Positions 8,427-16,682 of a stretch of DNA of 64,000 bases are shown piece by piece. Each line of letters opens with the position of its first letter. The first letter of the stretch is position 1. Position numbers and translations under genes: made by a program. The notes beneath the pieces were generated by a model. That model ran no database searches, was not told where the DNA came from, and saw only the letters and a list, made by a program, of their open reading frames with translations. The stretch lies in assembly GCF_900188205.1 (NCBI RefSeq), contig NZ_FZOH01000008.1:1-64000 (forward strand), given 5' to 3'. This stretch comes from Geodermatophilus saharensis. GTDB taxonomy: Bacteria > Actinomycetota > Actinomycetes > Mycobacteriales > Geodermatophilaceae.

Positions 8427-8983
8427 CCGACGACGGTCAGGTACGCCGGCGGGACGGCGTCGACGAGCCAGACACCGTTGGCGGAGCGGGTGAACTCGGC
8501 GCCGGCCGCGGCCAGCCCCGCGGCGTCGACCCGCAGGACGGCGGCCCGGCCGCGGCGCTCCCCCACCGCACGGGCGGTCGGCTCGTCGGGGCTCAGGTGC
8601 ACCGCGTGCCGCCCGCCCGGGCGCAGCCCCTCGGCGAGGATCGCGGGCAGGGTGCGCACCGGCGTGCCGTGGAAGAGCACGGCCGGCGGCGGCTCGGGGG
8701 TGTAGCCCAGCGCGACCGGCAGGCTGTGTCCCTGGCTGGCCCGGATCCGCGTGCCGGTGCCGTCGACGGCGAAGCGCTGCTTGTCGTTGCCCGCGACGAC
8801 GCGGTCGAGCTCCTCGCGGGTCAGCGGCAGCCCGTGCGCGGCCAGGGCGGCGAGGAGCGCGTCGACGTCGACCCAGCCGGCGTCGTCGAGGGTCAGTCCG
8901 ACGCTGTCGGGCCGGTGCCGCAGCACGTAGGACAGCCGCTTGCTGACCCGGACGACGTCGTCGCGCCCGGCGCTCCTGCCCAC
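8423..8983 (-). CDS. kptA: RNA 2'-phosphotransferase, Tpt1/KptA family
   Basis: A 186-residue KptA/Tpt1 family protein, which removes a 2'-phosphate from RNA using NAD+ and releases ADP-ribose 1'',2''-cyclic phosphate. The family pattern is clear: SKRLSYVLRHRPDS near the N terminus, a winged-helix-like first half (VDVDALLAALAAHG), RASQGHSL, LFHGT and HAVHLSP in the NAD+-binding half. The physiological substrate in bacteria is uncertain. GTG 8983 was preferred; the open frame to 9055 adds a tail rich in Arg, Ala and Gly. The gene is divergent from the CoA-transferase pair. Confidence 0.88.
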   Translation of the reverse strand: MGRSAGRDDVVRVSKRLSYVLRHRPDSVGLTLDDAGWVDVDALLAALAAHGLPLTREELDRVVAGNDKQRFAVDGTGTRIRASQGHSLPVALGYTPEPPPAVLFHGTPVRTLPAILAEGLRPGGRHAVHLSPDEPTARAVGERRGRAAVLRVDAAGLAAAGAEFTRSANGVWLVDAVPPAYLTVVG

Positions 8984-9057
8984 GCGGGCAGCCTGCGGGT
9001 CGGACCCGCGGACCGCCACCGGGTTAGCGTCGGCACCCGACCGGAGCGGAGGCACGG

Positions 9058-9726
9058 GTGATCGACAAGCGGGTCGCGACGGTGGCCGACGCCGTCGAGG
9101 GCATCGAGGACGGCGCCACCGTGCTCGTCGGCGGCTTCGGCGCGTCGGGGGTCCCGGTGCAGCTGGTGCACGCGCTCCTCGACCGGGGCAGCACCGACCT
9201 GACCGTGGTCACGAACAACGCCGGCTCCGGCGAGACCGACGTCGCCGCCCTGCTCCGCGAGCGCCGGGTGCGGAAGATCGTCTGCTCCTACCCGCGGTCG
9301 GCCGGGTCGGTCTGGTTCGAGGAGCGCTGGCGGGCCGGCGAGGTGGAGCTCGAGCTGGTGCCGCAGGGGACGCTCAGCGAGCGGATGCGCGCCGCGGCCG
9401 CCGGGCTCGGGGGCTTCTTCACCCCCACCGGCGCCGACACCCGGCTCGCCGAGGGCAAGGAGGTGCGGGTGATCGACGGCCGCCGGCACGTGTTCGAGGA
9501 ACCGCTGCGCGGCGACGTCGCGCTGGTGAAGGCGGCGCGGGCCGACCGCTGGGGCAACCTGGTCTACCGCACCGCGGCGCGCAACTTCGGCCCGACCATG
9601 GTCGCGGCCGCCGCGCTGTCCGTCGTCGAGGTCGACGAGTTCGTCGAGCTCGGCGAGCTCGACCCGGAGACGATCGTGACGCCGGGGATCTTCGTCGACC
9701 GCGTCGTCCGGGTGGGCGCGGCATGA
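9058..9726 (+). CDS. CoA-transferase subunit A (3-oxoacid/3-oxoadipate type)
   Basis: A 222-residue alpha subunit of a family I CoA-transferase, which moves CoA from an acyl-CoA donor (usually succinyl-CoA) to a carboxylic acid. The GGFGASGVPVQLVHALLDRG segment is the family's glycine-rich CoA loop, and GGFFTPTGADTRLAEGK, RADRWGNLVYR and a C-terminal EVDEFVELGELDPE are typical. It overlaps subunit B by ATGA. A TAGCGT -10-like hexamer lies about 27 nt upstream of GTG 9058. Acid specificity (acetoacetate, 3-oxoadipate, malonate and others) cannot be fixed; no pca genes surround it. Confidence 0.92.
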   Translation: MIDKRVATVADAVEGIEDGATVLVGGFGASGVPVQLVHALLDRGSTDLTVVTNNAGSGETDVAALLRERRVRKIVCSYPRSAGSVWFEERWRAGEVELELVPQGTLSERMRAAAAGLGGFFTPTGADTRLAEGKEVRVIDGRRHVFEEPLRGDVALVKAARADRWGNLVYRTAARNFGPTMVAAAALSVVEVDEFVELGELDPETIVTPGIFVDRVVRVGAA

Positions 9727-10406
9727 GGCCCGACCTGCGACTGAGCGTGCGCGACGTCGCCCGCCGGGTCGCCCGCGAGGTCCCCGACGGCGCCTACGTC
9801 AACCTCGGCATCGGCCTGCCCACGCTGGTCGCCGACTGCCTGGGCGACGACCGGGAGGTCGTCTTCCACTCGGAGAACGGCATCCTCGGCATGGGCCCGG
9901 CCCCGGCGCCCGGCGAGGAGGACCCGGAACTGGTCAACGCCGGCAAGCAGCCGGTGACCCTGCTGCCGGGCGGGGCGTTCTTCCACCACACCGACGCCTT
10001 CCTCATGATGCGCGGCGGCCACCTCGACCTCACCGTCCTCGGCGCCTTCCAGGTGTCGGAGACCGGGGACCTGGCCAACTGGGCCACCGGCGACGCCTCG
10101 CACCCGCCCGCGGTGGGCGGCGCGATGGACCTCGCCGTCGGCGCCCGGCGCGTGCTGGTCATGACGACGCACACCACCCGGGGCGGCGAGCCCAAGCTCC
10201 TGCCCCGCTGCACCTACCCGCTGACCGCCGCCGGCGTGGTCGACCGCGTCTACACCGACCTCGCCGTCCTCGACGTCACCGGCGAGGGCTTCCTCGTGCG
10301 CGAGATGGTCGCCGGGCTCACCCGCGACGACCTGCAGGGCGCCACCGCGGCCCGGCTGTCCTTCGCCGACGACGTCACCGAGCTCGTCCCCGGCGAGCGC
10401 GAGTAG
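9723..10406 (+). CDS. CoA-transferase subunit B
   Basis: A 227-residue beta subunit partner of the preceding gene, translationally coupled by the ATGA overlap. The catalytic glutamate that forms the glutamyl-CoA thioester is E51 in FHSENGILGMGP. Other family segments are YVNLGIGLPTLVAD, LPGGAFFHHTDAFLMMRGGHLDL, GDLANWATGD and MTTHTTRGGEPKL. Together the two subunits would activate a small carboxylate. Lying between the amidohydrolase and FdrA genes, it may activate malonate or another ring-fission product, but this is inference from position only. Confidence 0.92.
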   Translation: MRPDLRLSVRDVARRVAREVPDGAYVNLGIGLPTLVADCLGDDREVVFHSENGILGMGPAPAPGEEDPELVNAGKQPVTLLPGGAFFHHTDAFLMMRGGHLDLTVLGAFQVSETGDLANWATGDASHPPAVGGAMDLAVGARRVLVMTTHTTRGGEPKLLPRCTYPLTAAGVVDRVYTDLAVLDVTGEGFLVREMVAGLTRDDLQGATAARLSFADDVTELVPGERE

Positions 10407-10480
10407 CACTCCCCGACCAGCCGCTCCTCCCGGCAGGCCCGGTCGGCCGGCCGGATCTCGAGGGTGGGCCGGCGCAGCGG

Positions 10481-11037
10481 TCAGCGCCGGGCGAACCAGC
10501 TGTCCTCGGGGATCTCCGGCGCGGGACGCGGCCGGCCCGGGCCGCGCCGTCGGGGCGGCTCCCAGGGCCAGAGCTCCACCACGCCCTCGGCGGCCGCGCG
10601 GATCGCCGTCCCGTCGAGCACCACGCTGGTCTCCGGCACACCGAGCTCCGGGCACCGCACGACGACCGTCAGCGGCCCGGCCGGTGGGAACGGGGACAGC
10701 CACCAGGAGTGGTCGACGGAGTACTCGCTGCCCGAGCCACTCCCCTGGGTGAAGACGACCTCGCCACCCCACTCGGTCTCGCCGACGTTGTCGACCCGGG
10801 TGCCGTCGGCCAGCTCGAGCCCGAGGAGCAGCGGCGGAGCGCCGGGGCCGGGCTGCCAGAGGACCTCGTGCAGCTCGGTCCCGGACAGGCTCCCCGGCCG
10901 GACGCGGACGGCCAGGTCGAACGCCAGGCCCGTCGAGTGGACCGCATCCCCAGCAGCGCGATCACGGCGTCGTCGGTGCGCGCGAGCAGCACGCCCTGCG
11001 GCAGGGCCACCGGCAGCTCGTTGTCCGGTGCCCCCAT
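10481..11037 (-). pseudogene. Uncharacterised protein, broken by a single-base frameshift
   Basis: The reading starts at ATG 11037 (MGAPDNELPVALPQGVLLAR, then TDDAVIALLG) and stops making sense at a G run at 10948-10951. The coherent sequence resumes in another frame (DAVHSTGLAFDLAVRVRPG) and runs on through EYSVDHSWWLSPFPP and VVELWPWEPPRRRG to a stop at 10481. One extra G in the run would restore a protein of about 185 residues. I do not recognise a characterised family. The intact second half suggests a very recent mutation or a sequencing/assembly error in a homopolymer. It is downstream of DUF1116, separated by two hairpins. Confidence 0.7.
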
Positions 11038-11126
11038 GCGTCGCAGGGCGTCGCCGTCCGGCTCGCCGTCCGGCCAGCGGCTCCCCACGCGCCGCAGCCT
11101 GGCCGATTCCCTGCGGCCCGGCAAGC

Positions 11127-11154
11127 GGCGCCGAGATCACGCGATCTCGGCGCC
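11127..11154. repeat. Perfect hairpin sharing a core with the next one
   Basis: A 12-bp stem (GGCGCCGAGATC) with an ACGC loop and its exact complement. The inner GAGATCACGCGATCTC is identical to the inner part of the hairpin at 11164-11199. It lies between the DUF1116 stop and the frameshifted gene. Confidence 0.85.
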
Positions 11155-11163
11155 CAGCGGCGC

Positions 11164-11199
11164 CTCCCCCGTCGAGATCACGCGATCTCGACGGGGGAG
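11164..11199 (-). terminator. Perfect 16-bp-stem hairpin directly after the DUF1116 stop
   Basis: A 16-bp stem (CTCCCCCGTCGAGATC with its complement) closes the same ACGC loop as the neighbouring hairpin. It begins immediately after the DUF1116 stop codon on the minus strand, the right place for a terminator of the fdrA-DUF1116 operon. No U tract is present, as is usual in very GC-rich actinobacteria. Confidence 0.6.
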
Positions 11200-12615
11200 T
11201 CAGGCCGCGGTCGCGGGGCGGGCCTCCTGGGCGAGGGCGGCCAGCGCCTGCTCGAAGCACTCCCGCGGCGGCTGCACCAGCCCCGCGCCGACCTGACCGG
11301 TGCCGGCCACCCGCCCGGCCATGCCGGTGTTGATCTGCGGCAGCCAGCCGGTGCGGGCCACGGCGAGGACGTCGATGCCGGTCGGGGCGCCGCGGAAGCC
11401 GAGGATCGGGATCGCCATGGCCGGGTTCTCGGCGAGGGTGAGCTGGTACATCCGCTCGGTGGTGGCCAGCGCGTCGGGGACGGTGCCGCCGACGAACCGC
11501 ACGATCGCCGGCGCCGCGGCCATCGAGAACCCGCCGACGCCGTAGGTCTCCATGATCGCGGAGTCGCCGATGTCGGGGTTGGCGTCCTCGGGGCCGTAGT
11601 CGCCGAGGAACAGGCCCACCGGCGTCTGCGCCGGGCCGGTGAACCAGCGGTCGCCGGTGCCCGCCGTCTGCACGCCGAACTCCGTGCCGTTGCGGGCCAT
11701 CACCGTGACCATCGTCGAGCCGGGGACGTCGCGGGCGGCGTCCATGGCCAGCTTCGCCGCCGGCATGCCGAGGTTGAGGAAGAAGTGCTCGTTGCCGCCG
11801 ATGAAGCGCAGCGCGGCGGCGACGTCGTCGGACGGCGCGTCGAGCGCCACCAGGGCCGGGGACAGCTCGCGCAGGGTCATCAGGGAGCCGGCGCGGTTGC
11901 GGTTGTGCCCCTCGTCGCCCATCTGCAGCATCTGCGCGAGCACGGCCTTGACGTCGAGCGGCTCGGCCATCGACCGCACCGCCCGCGCCAGCAGCGGGCC
12001 GAGGACGTCGCGCATCCAGGCCAGCCGGGTGAGGACCTCCTCGCCGAAGGCGCCCATCCGCAGCACCTTGCCCAGGCCCTCGTTGAGGTTGCAGTAGGCG
12101 CGGCCGCCGTTGACCGGGTCCTCCAGGCACCAGGCCCACATCGACGGCGACGTCACGCCGGCCATCGGGCCCACGGCGGAGTGGTGGTGGCAGGGGTCGA
12201 GGGTCACCCCGCCGGAGGCGAGCAGCGCCTCGGCCTCCTCGACCGTGGCCGCCCACCCCTCGAACAGGCAGGCGCCGAGGAGCGCCCCGCGCATCGGGCC
12301 CGACGCCGCCTCCCAGGTCAGCGGGGGACCGGAGTGCAGCAGCAGGCGGCCCTCGAGGCCGAGCACCTCGCCCGCGGGCCGCACGTCGGTCAGCACCGCC
12401 CCGGCCGCGAGCACCCGCTCGACCGCCGTCCGGTTGGCCGCCGCGCGGCGCGGGTCCAGGGCCAGGGCGGCGAGGTCGGCGGGGTCGCCGATCCCCGGCG
12501 GCCGCCAGTCGACGTCGGTCACCTCCGTCCCCTGCGCACGCAGCGCGCCGGAGAAGACGTCCACACCGGCGGCCACCACCGCCGGCGGGCCGTCGAGCAG
12601 GCCACCCAGGCTCAT
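11200..12615 (-). CDS. DUF1116 protein (YlbE/AllG-like putative carbamoyltransferase subunit)
   Basis: A 471-residue DUF1116 protein. Family-typical stretches include DPCHHHSAVGPMAGV, NLNEGLGKVLRMGAF, MGDEGHNRNRAGSL, FIGGNEHFFLNLGM, MARNGTEFGVQ and DIGDSAIMETYGVGGF. E. coli YlbE (AllG) is one subunit of the oxamate (oxalurate-phosphorolysing) carbamoyltransferase, encoded with FdrA, YlbF and the YbcF carbamate kinase. Here the gene overlaps fdrA by ATGA, so the two proteins are almost surely partners. No YlbF (DUF2877) homologue is visible nearby. Assignment to the family is firm; the reaction in this organism is inference. Confidence 0.9.
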   Translation of the reverse strand: MSLGGLLDGPPAVVAAGVDVFSGALRAQGTEVTDVDWRPPGIGDPADLAALALDPRRAAANRTAVERVLAAGAVLTDVRPAGEVLGLEGRLLLHSGPPLTWEAASGPMRGALLGACLFEGWAATVEEAEALLASGGVTLDPCHHHSAVGPMAGVTSPSMWAWCLEDPVNGGRAYCNLNEGLGKVLRMGAFGEEVLTRLAWMRDVLGPLLARAVRSMAEPLDVKAVLAQMLQMGDEGHNRNRAGSLMTLRELSPALVALDAPSDDVAAALRFIGGNEHFFLNLGMPAAKLAMDAARDVPGSTMVTVMARNGTEFGVQTAGTGDRWFTGPAQTPVGLFLGDYGPEDANPDIGDSAIMETYGVGGFSMAAAPAIVRFVGGTVPDALATTERMYQLTLAENPAMAIPILGFRGAPTGIDVLAVARTGWLPQINTGMAGRVAGTGQVGAGLVQPPRECFEQALAALAQEARPATAA

Positions 12616-14111
12616 CGCGCGTCTCCCAGCAGGTCGAGGGCGTGCCGCGTGGCCGCGGCGTTGGAGGCGAAGACGGCGGCACCGGCCGCGGCGAGGGCGT
12701 CGGCCTGCCGGCTCCAGCCCTGCGGGTCGGCCTCGGTGCCGACCAGCGCGACGACCACCGGCAGCTGCGCCTTCTCCCGGGCGGCGGCCAGGGCCGGGGC
12801 GAGGCTCGCCGCCGGGTCGGCGTCGGCGCCGTACCCGAGGACGACGTCGAGCAGCAGCACCGCGGGCTCACCCGAGGCGGCCAGCCGCGCGATCGCCTCC
12901 AGCCGCAGCGTGGGGTCGATCATCGGGTGCGCCCGGCCGACGGTGAGCGCGTCGTCGCCGAAGTCGACGACCACGTGCCCGGGTGCGGACAGGTCCGTGC
13001 CCAGGTCGAGCTCGGGACGCAGCGGGGTGTTGGAGCGGACGTCGCCGAGCACCGGCGCGGCCAGCAGCATCGCCTCGTCGGCGAGCGTGCCGCCAGAGTA
13101 GAAGCCCTTGAGGACCGCGCCGGGCGGCGCGGCGCCGTCCGGCCCGGGCCGGGACGGCCACCGCGGCACCTCGCGGCCCAGGTCGGCCAGCAGCGCCTCG
13201 ACGGCGGCGGTGAGGTCGGGCGTCTCCGGGCTCAGCGCCGCCGACCGCACCGGCGTGGCCAGCCCGCCGGCGGCCCGCGCGACGGCCTCGGCCACCGACG
13301 GCGCCGGCGGCTTGGAGACGACGAGCACCCGCTCGGTGCCGGGGTCGGCGTCGAGCGCGGCGAGGGCGTCGAGGGTGGCCAGCCCGCCGACGGCCTCGGA
13401 CAGGTCGCGCCCGCCGACGCCGATGACGTGGGAGACGCCGACGCCGGCCGCGTCGAGCAGGCAGGACACCTGCTGCGCGCCGGTGCCCGAGGCCGCGACC
13501 ACGCCGACCGGGCCGGGGCGGACGACGTTGGCGAAGCCGAGGGCGACGCCGGAGACGATCGCGGTGCCGCAGTCGGGGCCCATGACCAGGACGCCGGCCT
13601 CGTGCGCGGCGCGCTTGAGCGCGACCTCCTGCTCCACCGGGACGCCGTCGGAGAAGACCAGCACGCTGCGTCCCGCCGCGATCGCGTCGGCGGCCTCGAG
13701 CGCCGCGTACTGCCCGGGGACGCTGACGATCGCGAGGGCGGCGCCGTCGGGGGCGAGGCCGTCGAGGCCGGCGCCGATCGTGCGGGCCGGCTGCGCGTCG
13801 GCCGTCGCCCGGGAGCGCTCGCGCTCGGACAGGGCGGCGTCGACGGCGGTCACCGCGGCGGCCAGGGCGTCGTCGTCGACCGCGCGGACGGCGATGAGCA
13901 GCTGGTCGGGCGAGGCCGCGCCCTCGGGTGCCAGCCCCATCCCCTCGGCGAGCTCGACGTTGAGCGGCGTGGCCATGGCCACCAGGACGGCGGTGACGCC
14001 GTCGCGCGCGCCGACGTCACGGCTGACCTGCATCAACCGGACGGAGTCGGCGTAGACGCCGCTGCGCAGGGAGACGTGCGAGACGCCCTCTCCGGGGCCT
14101 GGTGCGCTCAC
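12612..14111 (-). CDS. fdrA: FdrA family protein (succinyl-CoA-synthetase-alpha-like; AllF-like)
   Basis: About 499 residues with the FdrA architecture. A CoA-binding-like N-terminal half contains AIVSVPGQYAALEA, VLVFSDGVPVEQEVALKR and the active-site-like VMGPDCGTAI; then comes VVAASGTGAQQVSC and a second ligase-like half with DPTLRLEAIARLA and LLLDVVLGYGADADPA. FdrA is a homologue of the ATP-citrate/succinyl-CoA ligase superfamily, now linked in E. coli to oxamate carbamoyltransferase activity. GTG 14111 after GGCGAGG was chosen; the open frame beyond it is antisense to the permease gene. It is divergent from the NCS2 permease across an operator-like palindrome. Confidence 0.9.
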   Translation of the reverse strand: MSAPGPGEGVSHVSLRSGVYADSVRLMQVSRDVGARDGVTAVLVAMATPLNVELAEGMGLAPEGAASPDQLLIAVRAVDDDALAAAVTAVDAALSERERSRATADAQPARTIGAGLDGLAPDGAALAIVSVPGQYAALEAADAIAAGRSVLVFSDGVPVEQEVALKRAAHEAGVLVMGPDCGTAIVSGVALGFANVVRPGPVGVVAASGTGAQQVSCLLDAAGVGVSHVIGVGGRDLSEAVGGLATLDALAALDADPGTERVLVVSKPPAPSVAEAVARAAGGLATPVRSAALSPETPDLTAAVEALLADLGREVPRWPSRPGPDGAAPPGAVLKGFYSGGTLADEAMLLAAPVLGDVRSNTPLRPELDLGTDLSAPGHVVVDFGDDALTVGRAHPMIDPTLRLEAIARLAASGEPAVLLLDVVLGYGADADPAASLAPALAAAREKAQLPVVVALVGTEADPQGWSRQADALAAAGAAVFASNAAATRHALDLLGDAR

Positions 14112-14156
14112 CTCGCCGACCGTACCGGCCGGTCCCTCACCGGTGAGACACCCGCA

Positions 14157-14176
14157 GTGCAACGATCTTGTTGCAC
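14157..14176. promoter_or_regulatory. Operator-like inverted repeat in the fdrA / permease divergent region
   Basis: GTGCAAC, six bases (GATCTT), then GTTGCAC form a perfect 7-bp-arm palindrome. It sits about 45 nt upstream of fdrA and 117 nt upstream of the permease, midway in the 181-nt divergent promoter region. It is AT-richer than its surroundings. It is a likely site for a GntR/IclR/LacI-type dimeric regulator controlling both operons; the regulator is not encoded beside it. Confidence 0.6.
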
Positions 14177-14292
14177 ACCGGAGTTTTAGCGCTGAGGTAC
14201 TTCCGCGCCTGTGAGACGCGTGACACTGTGACGGCCTCCCGGGGGTGGTGCACCTCCCGGCTGCGTCGGTTGGGCACGTCGAGGAGGTCCCC

Positions 14293-15798
14293 ATGGCGTT
14301 CGGGTGGAAGCTGTACGGCGACGGGAAGACGCCACCGCTGGGCGAGGCGGTCGCCCCCGACGAGCGGCTGTCGTGGCCGCGCACCGTCGGCATCGGTGCG
14401 CAGCACGTCGTCGCGATGTTCGGGGCGACGTTCGTCTTCCCGATCGTCATGGGGCTCGACCCCAACCTCGCGATCATGATGAGCGGGATCGCGACGATCG
14501 TCTTCCTGCTCATCGTCAACAACCGGGTGCCCAGCTACCTGGGCACCAGCGCCTCCTTCGTCGGCGGCGTCGTCGCCGTCCGGGCCCAGGGCGGTGACTC
14601 CGGCGACGTCGTCGGCGCGATCCTGGTCTCCGGCGTCGTGCTGGCGCTCATCGGCGTGCTCATCCACTTCGCCGGCGTCCGGTTCCTGCACGCGATCCTG
14701 CCGCCGGCGGTGACCGGCGCGGTGGTGCTCCTCATCGGCTTCAACCTGGCCCCGGTGGTGGCCGGCATCTACTGGCCCCAGGACCAGTGGGTGGCCCTGG
14801 CCACGATGACCTTCGTCATCGTCGCCTCGCTGCTGCTGCGCGGCTTCTGGGCCCGCATCTCCATCCTGCTGGGCCTGGTCTTCGGCTACCTGCTGTCGGT
14901 CCTGCTCGACGCCACCGCCGGGCCCATCACCTCGGTCCTGGGCGGCGCCACGGAGGCCACCACCCACGACCGGATCGACTTCGCCACCGTCGGCCAGGCC
15001 GACTGGATCGGCCTGCCGGACTTCACCGCGCCCAGCTTCTCGCTGAACTTCAGCCTGCTGGTGCTGCCCGCCGTCATCGCGCTGGTCGCGGAGAACGCCG
15101 GTCACGTCAAGGCGGTCGCGGAGATGACCAAGCGCGACCTCGACCCCTACATGGGCCGGGCGATCATCGCCGACGGCGTCGCCACCGTCGTGGCCACCTC
15201 GGTCGGCGGCTCCCCCACCACCACCTACGCCGAGAACATCGGCGTCATGGCCGCCACCCGGGTCTACTCGACGGCGGCCTACTACGTGGCCGCGATCGTG
15301 GCGATCCTGCTGGGCCTGTGCCCGAAGTTCGGCGCGCTCATCAACATCATCCCGGGCGGTGTGCTCGGCGGGATCACCGTGGTCCTGTACGGGATGATCG
15401 GCCTGCTCGGCGCGAAGATCTGGAAGGAGAACCGCGTCGACTTCGCCAACCCGATCAACCTGGTGCCGCTGGCCGCGGGCATCATCATCGCCATCGGCAA
15501 CGTGACCATGCAGATCACCGACAACTTCTCCCTCGGCGGCATCGCGCTGGGCACGATCGTGGCGGTCCTCGGCTGGCACGTCGCCCGCGTGCTGGCGCCG
15601 GCGGAGATGCGCGCCGCACTCGTCGCCGAGCGCGAGTACCTCGGCGGCACCGGCCCCGCACTGGGCCACACCGGCGCGCACGACCGGTCCCACACCGGGC
15701 GGCACGGCTACGACCCCGAGTACAGCCCCGACCCGTCCTCGGTCGACGAGGTCGGCCGGCCCGGCATCGACACCCGTAAGGGGACGCTCGACAGGTGA
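14293..15798 (+). CDS. NCS2 nucleobase permease, uracil-type
   Basis: A 501-residue membrane protein of the NCS2/NAT family with about 12-14 transmembrane segments. QHVVAMFGATFVFPI is the family's first-helix signature. LVAENAGHVKAVAEM and GGSPTTTYAENIGVMAATRVYS carry the substrate-site glutamates; the ENIG form of the second motif resembles uracil permeases (UraA/PyrP), not xanthine/urate members. ATG 14293 follows a strong GAGGAGGT. The last ~60 residues are a charged cytoplasmic tail. The stop overlaps the start of the Mo-hydroxylase FAD subunit (GTGA), so uptake and oxidation are translationally coupled. Confidence 0.93.
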   Translation: MAFGWKLYGDGKTPPLGEAVAPDERLSWPRTVGIGAQHVVAMFGATFVFPIVMGLDPNLAIMMSGIATIVFLLIVNNRVPSYLGTSASFVGGVVAVRAQGGDSGDVVGAILVSGVVLALIGVLIHFAGVRFLHAILPPAVTGAVVLLIGFNLAPVVAGIYWPQDQWVALATMTFVIVASLLLRGFWARISILLGLVFGYLLSVLLDATAGPITSVLGGATEATTHDRIDFATVGQADWIGLPDFTAPSFSLNFSLLVLPAVIALVAENAGHVKAVAEMTKRDLDPYMGRAIIADGVATVVATSVGGSPTTTYAENIGVMAATRVYSTAAYYVAAIVAILLGLCPKFGALINIIPGGVLGGITVVLYGMIGLLGAKIWKENRVDFANPINLVPLAAGIIIAIGNVTMQITDNFSLGGIALGTIVAVLGWHVARVLAPAEMRAALVAEREYLGGTGPALGHTGAHDRSHTGRHGYDPEYSPDPSSVDEVGRPGIDTRKGTLDR

Positions 15799-16682
15799 AA
15801 CCCGCTCCCTTCCGCTACGCCGACCCCCGGTCCCTCGAGGAAGCACTCGACGTCCTCACCGCCGAGCACGGCGCCAAGGTCCTCGCCGGCGGGCAGTCCC
15901 TGATCCCGCTGCTGGCGATGCGGCTCGCGGCCCCGGCCACGCTGGTGGACATCAACCGGGTGCCCGGTCTCGACACCGTCGAGACCACCGGGGACGGCGT
16001 GCGGGTGGGAGCGCTGGTCCGGCACGACGGGCTGCTCCGCGACAGCCCCGACGCCACCGCCGCCGCCCGGGTCCAGCCGCTGCTGGCCCGGGCGACGGCG
16101 AACGTCGCCCACCCCGCCATCCGCAACCGCGGGACGACGGTCGGCTCGATCGCGCACGCCGACCCCTCCGGCGAGATGACCGCCGTGCTCGCGCTCACCG
16201 GCGGCTCGGTCACCGTGGCCACCCCGGAGGGCCGCTCGACGGTGGGCTGGCAGGACCTCTTCGTCGGCCCGCTGGAGACCTCGCTCGCCGGTCCCGCGGT
16301 CGTCGTCGACGCGTTCTTCCCGGCGCTCCCGGCCCGCTCCGGGACCGCCTTCGCCGAGATCTCCCGGCGCAAGGGCGACTACGCCGTCTGCGGCGCCGGC
16401 GTCGTCGTCACCCTCGACGAGGACCGCCGGGTCGCCGCCGTCCGGGCGTCCTACCTCTCGGTGGGGCTGGTGCCCGAGGTGCACGACCTCACCGAGGCCG
16501 TGGCCGGCAAGCCGGTCGACGGCGCCGACTGGGCCGCCGCCGGGGCGCTGGCCCGCACGCTGGTCGACCCCGACGGCGACATCCACGCCAGCGCCGACTA
16601 CCGGCGGCTGCTCGTGGGTGTGCTGACCGAGCGGACACTGGCGGAGGCAGCAGCCGAGGCACTTGAGAGGACCGCCGCATGA
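15795..16682 (+). CDS. Molybdenum hydroxylase FAD-binding subunit (CoxM/XdhB type)
   Basis: A 295-residue medium subunit of the xanthine dehydrogenase/CO dehydrogenase family. The N terminus (FRYADPRSLEEALDVL) is family-typical. The FAD pyrophosphate loop is VLAGGQSLIPLLAMR, and the second FAD motif is RNRGTTVGSIAHADPSGEM. The C-terminal CO_deh_flav_C domain ends in an alanine-rich helix. It passes electrons from the Fe-S subunit to the acceptor. The order permease - FAD - Fe-S - Mo - CoxG and the 4-nt overlaps show one operon. Confidence 0.94.
   Translation: MKPAPFRYADPRSLEEALDVLTAEHGAKVLAGGQSLIPLLAMRLAAPATLVDINRVPGLDTVETTGDGVRVGALVRHDGLLRDSPDATAAARVQPLLARATANVAHPAIRNRGTTVGSIAHADPSGEMTAVLALTGGSVTVATPEGRSTVGWQDLFVGPLETSLAGPAVVVDAFFPALPARSGTAFAEISRRKGDYAVCGAGVVVTLDEDRRVAAVRASYLSVGLVPEVHDLTEAVAGKPVDGADWAAAGALARTLVDPDGDIHASADYRRLLVGVLTERTLAEAAAEALERTAA

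Noticed and set aside
9058..10406. Naming the CoA-transferase pcaIJ
   Set aside because: No beta-ketoadipate pathway genes are nearby, and family I subunits with this motif serve several acids.
5030..14215. Shared GGTACTTC-like stretch upstream of carbamate kinase and the permease
   Set aside because: The match is only 8 bases with different flanks and spacing; it may be chance.
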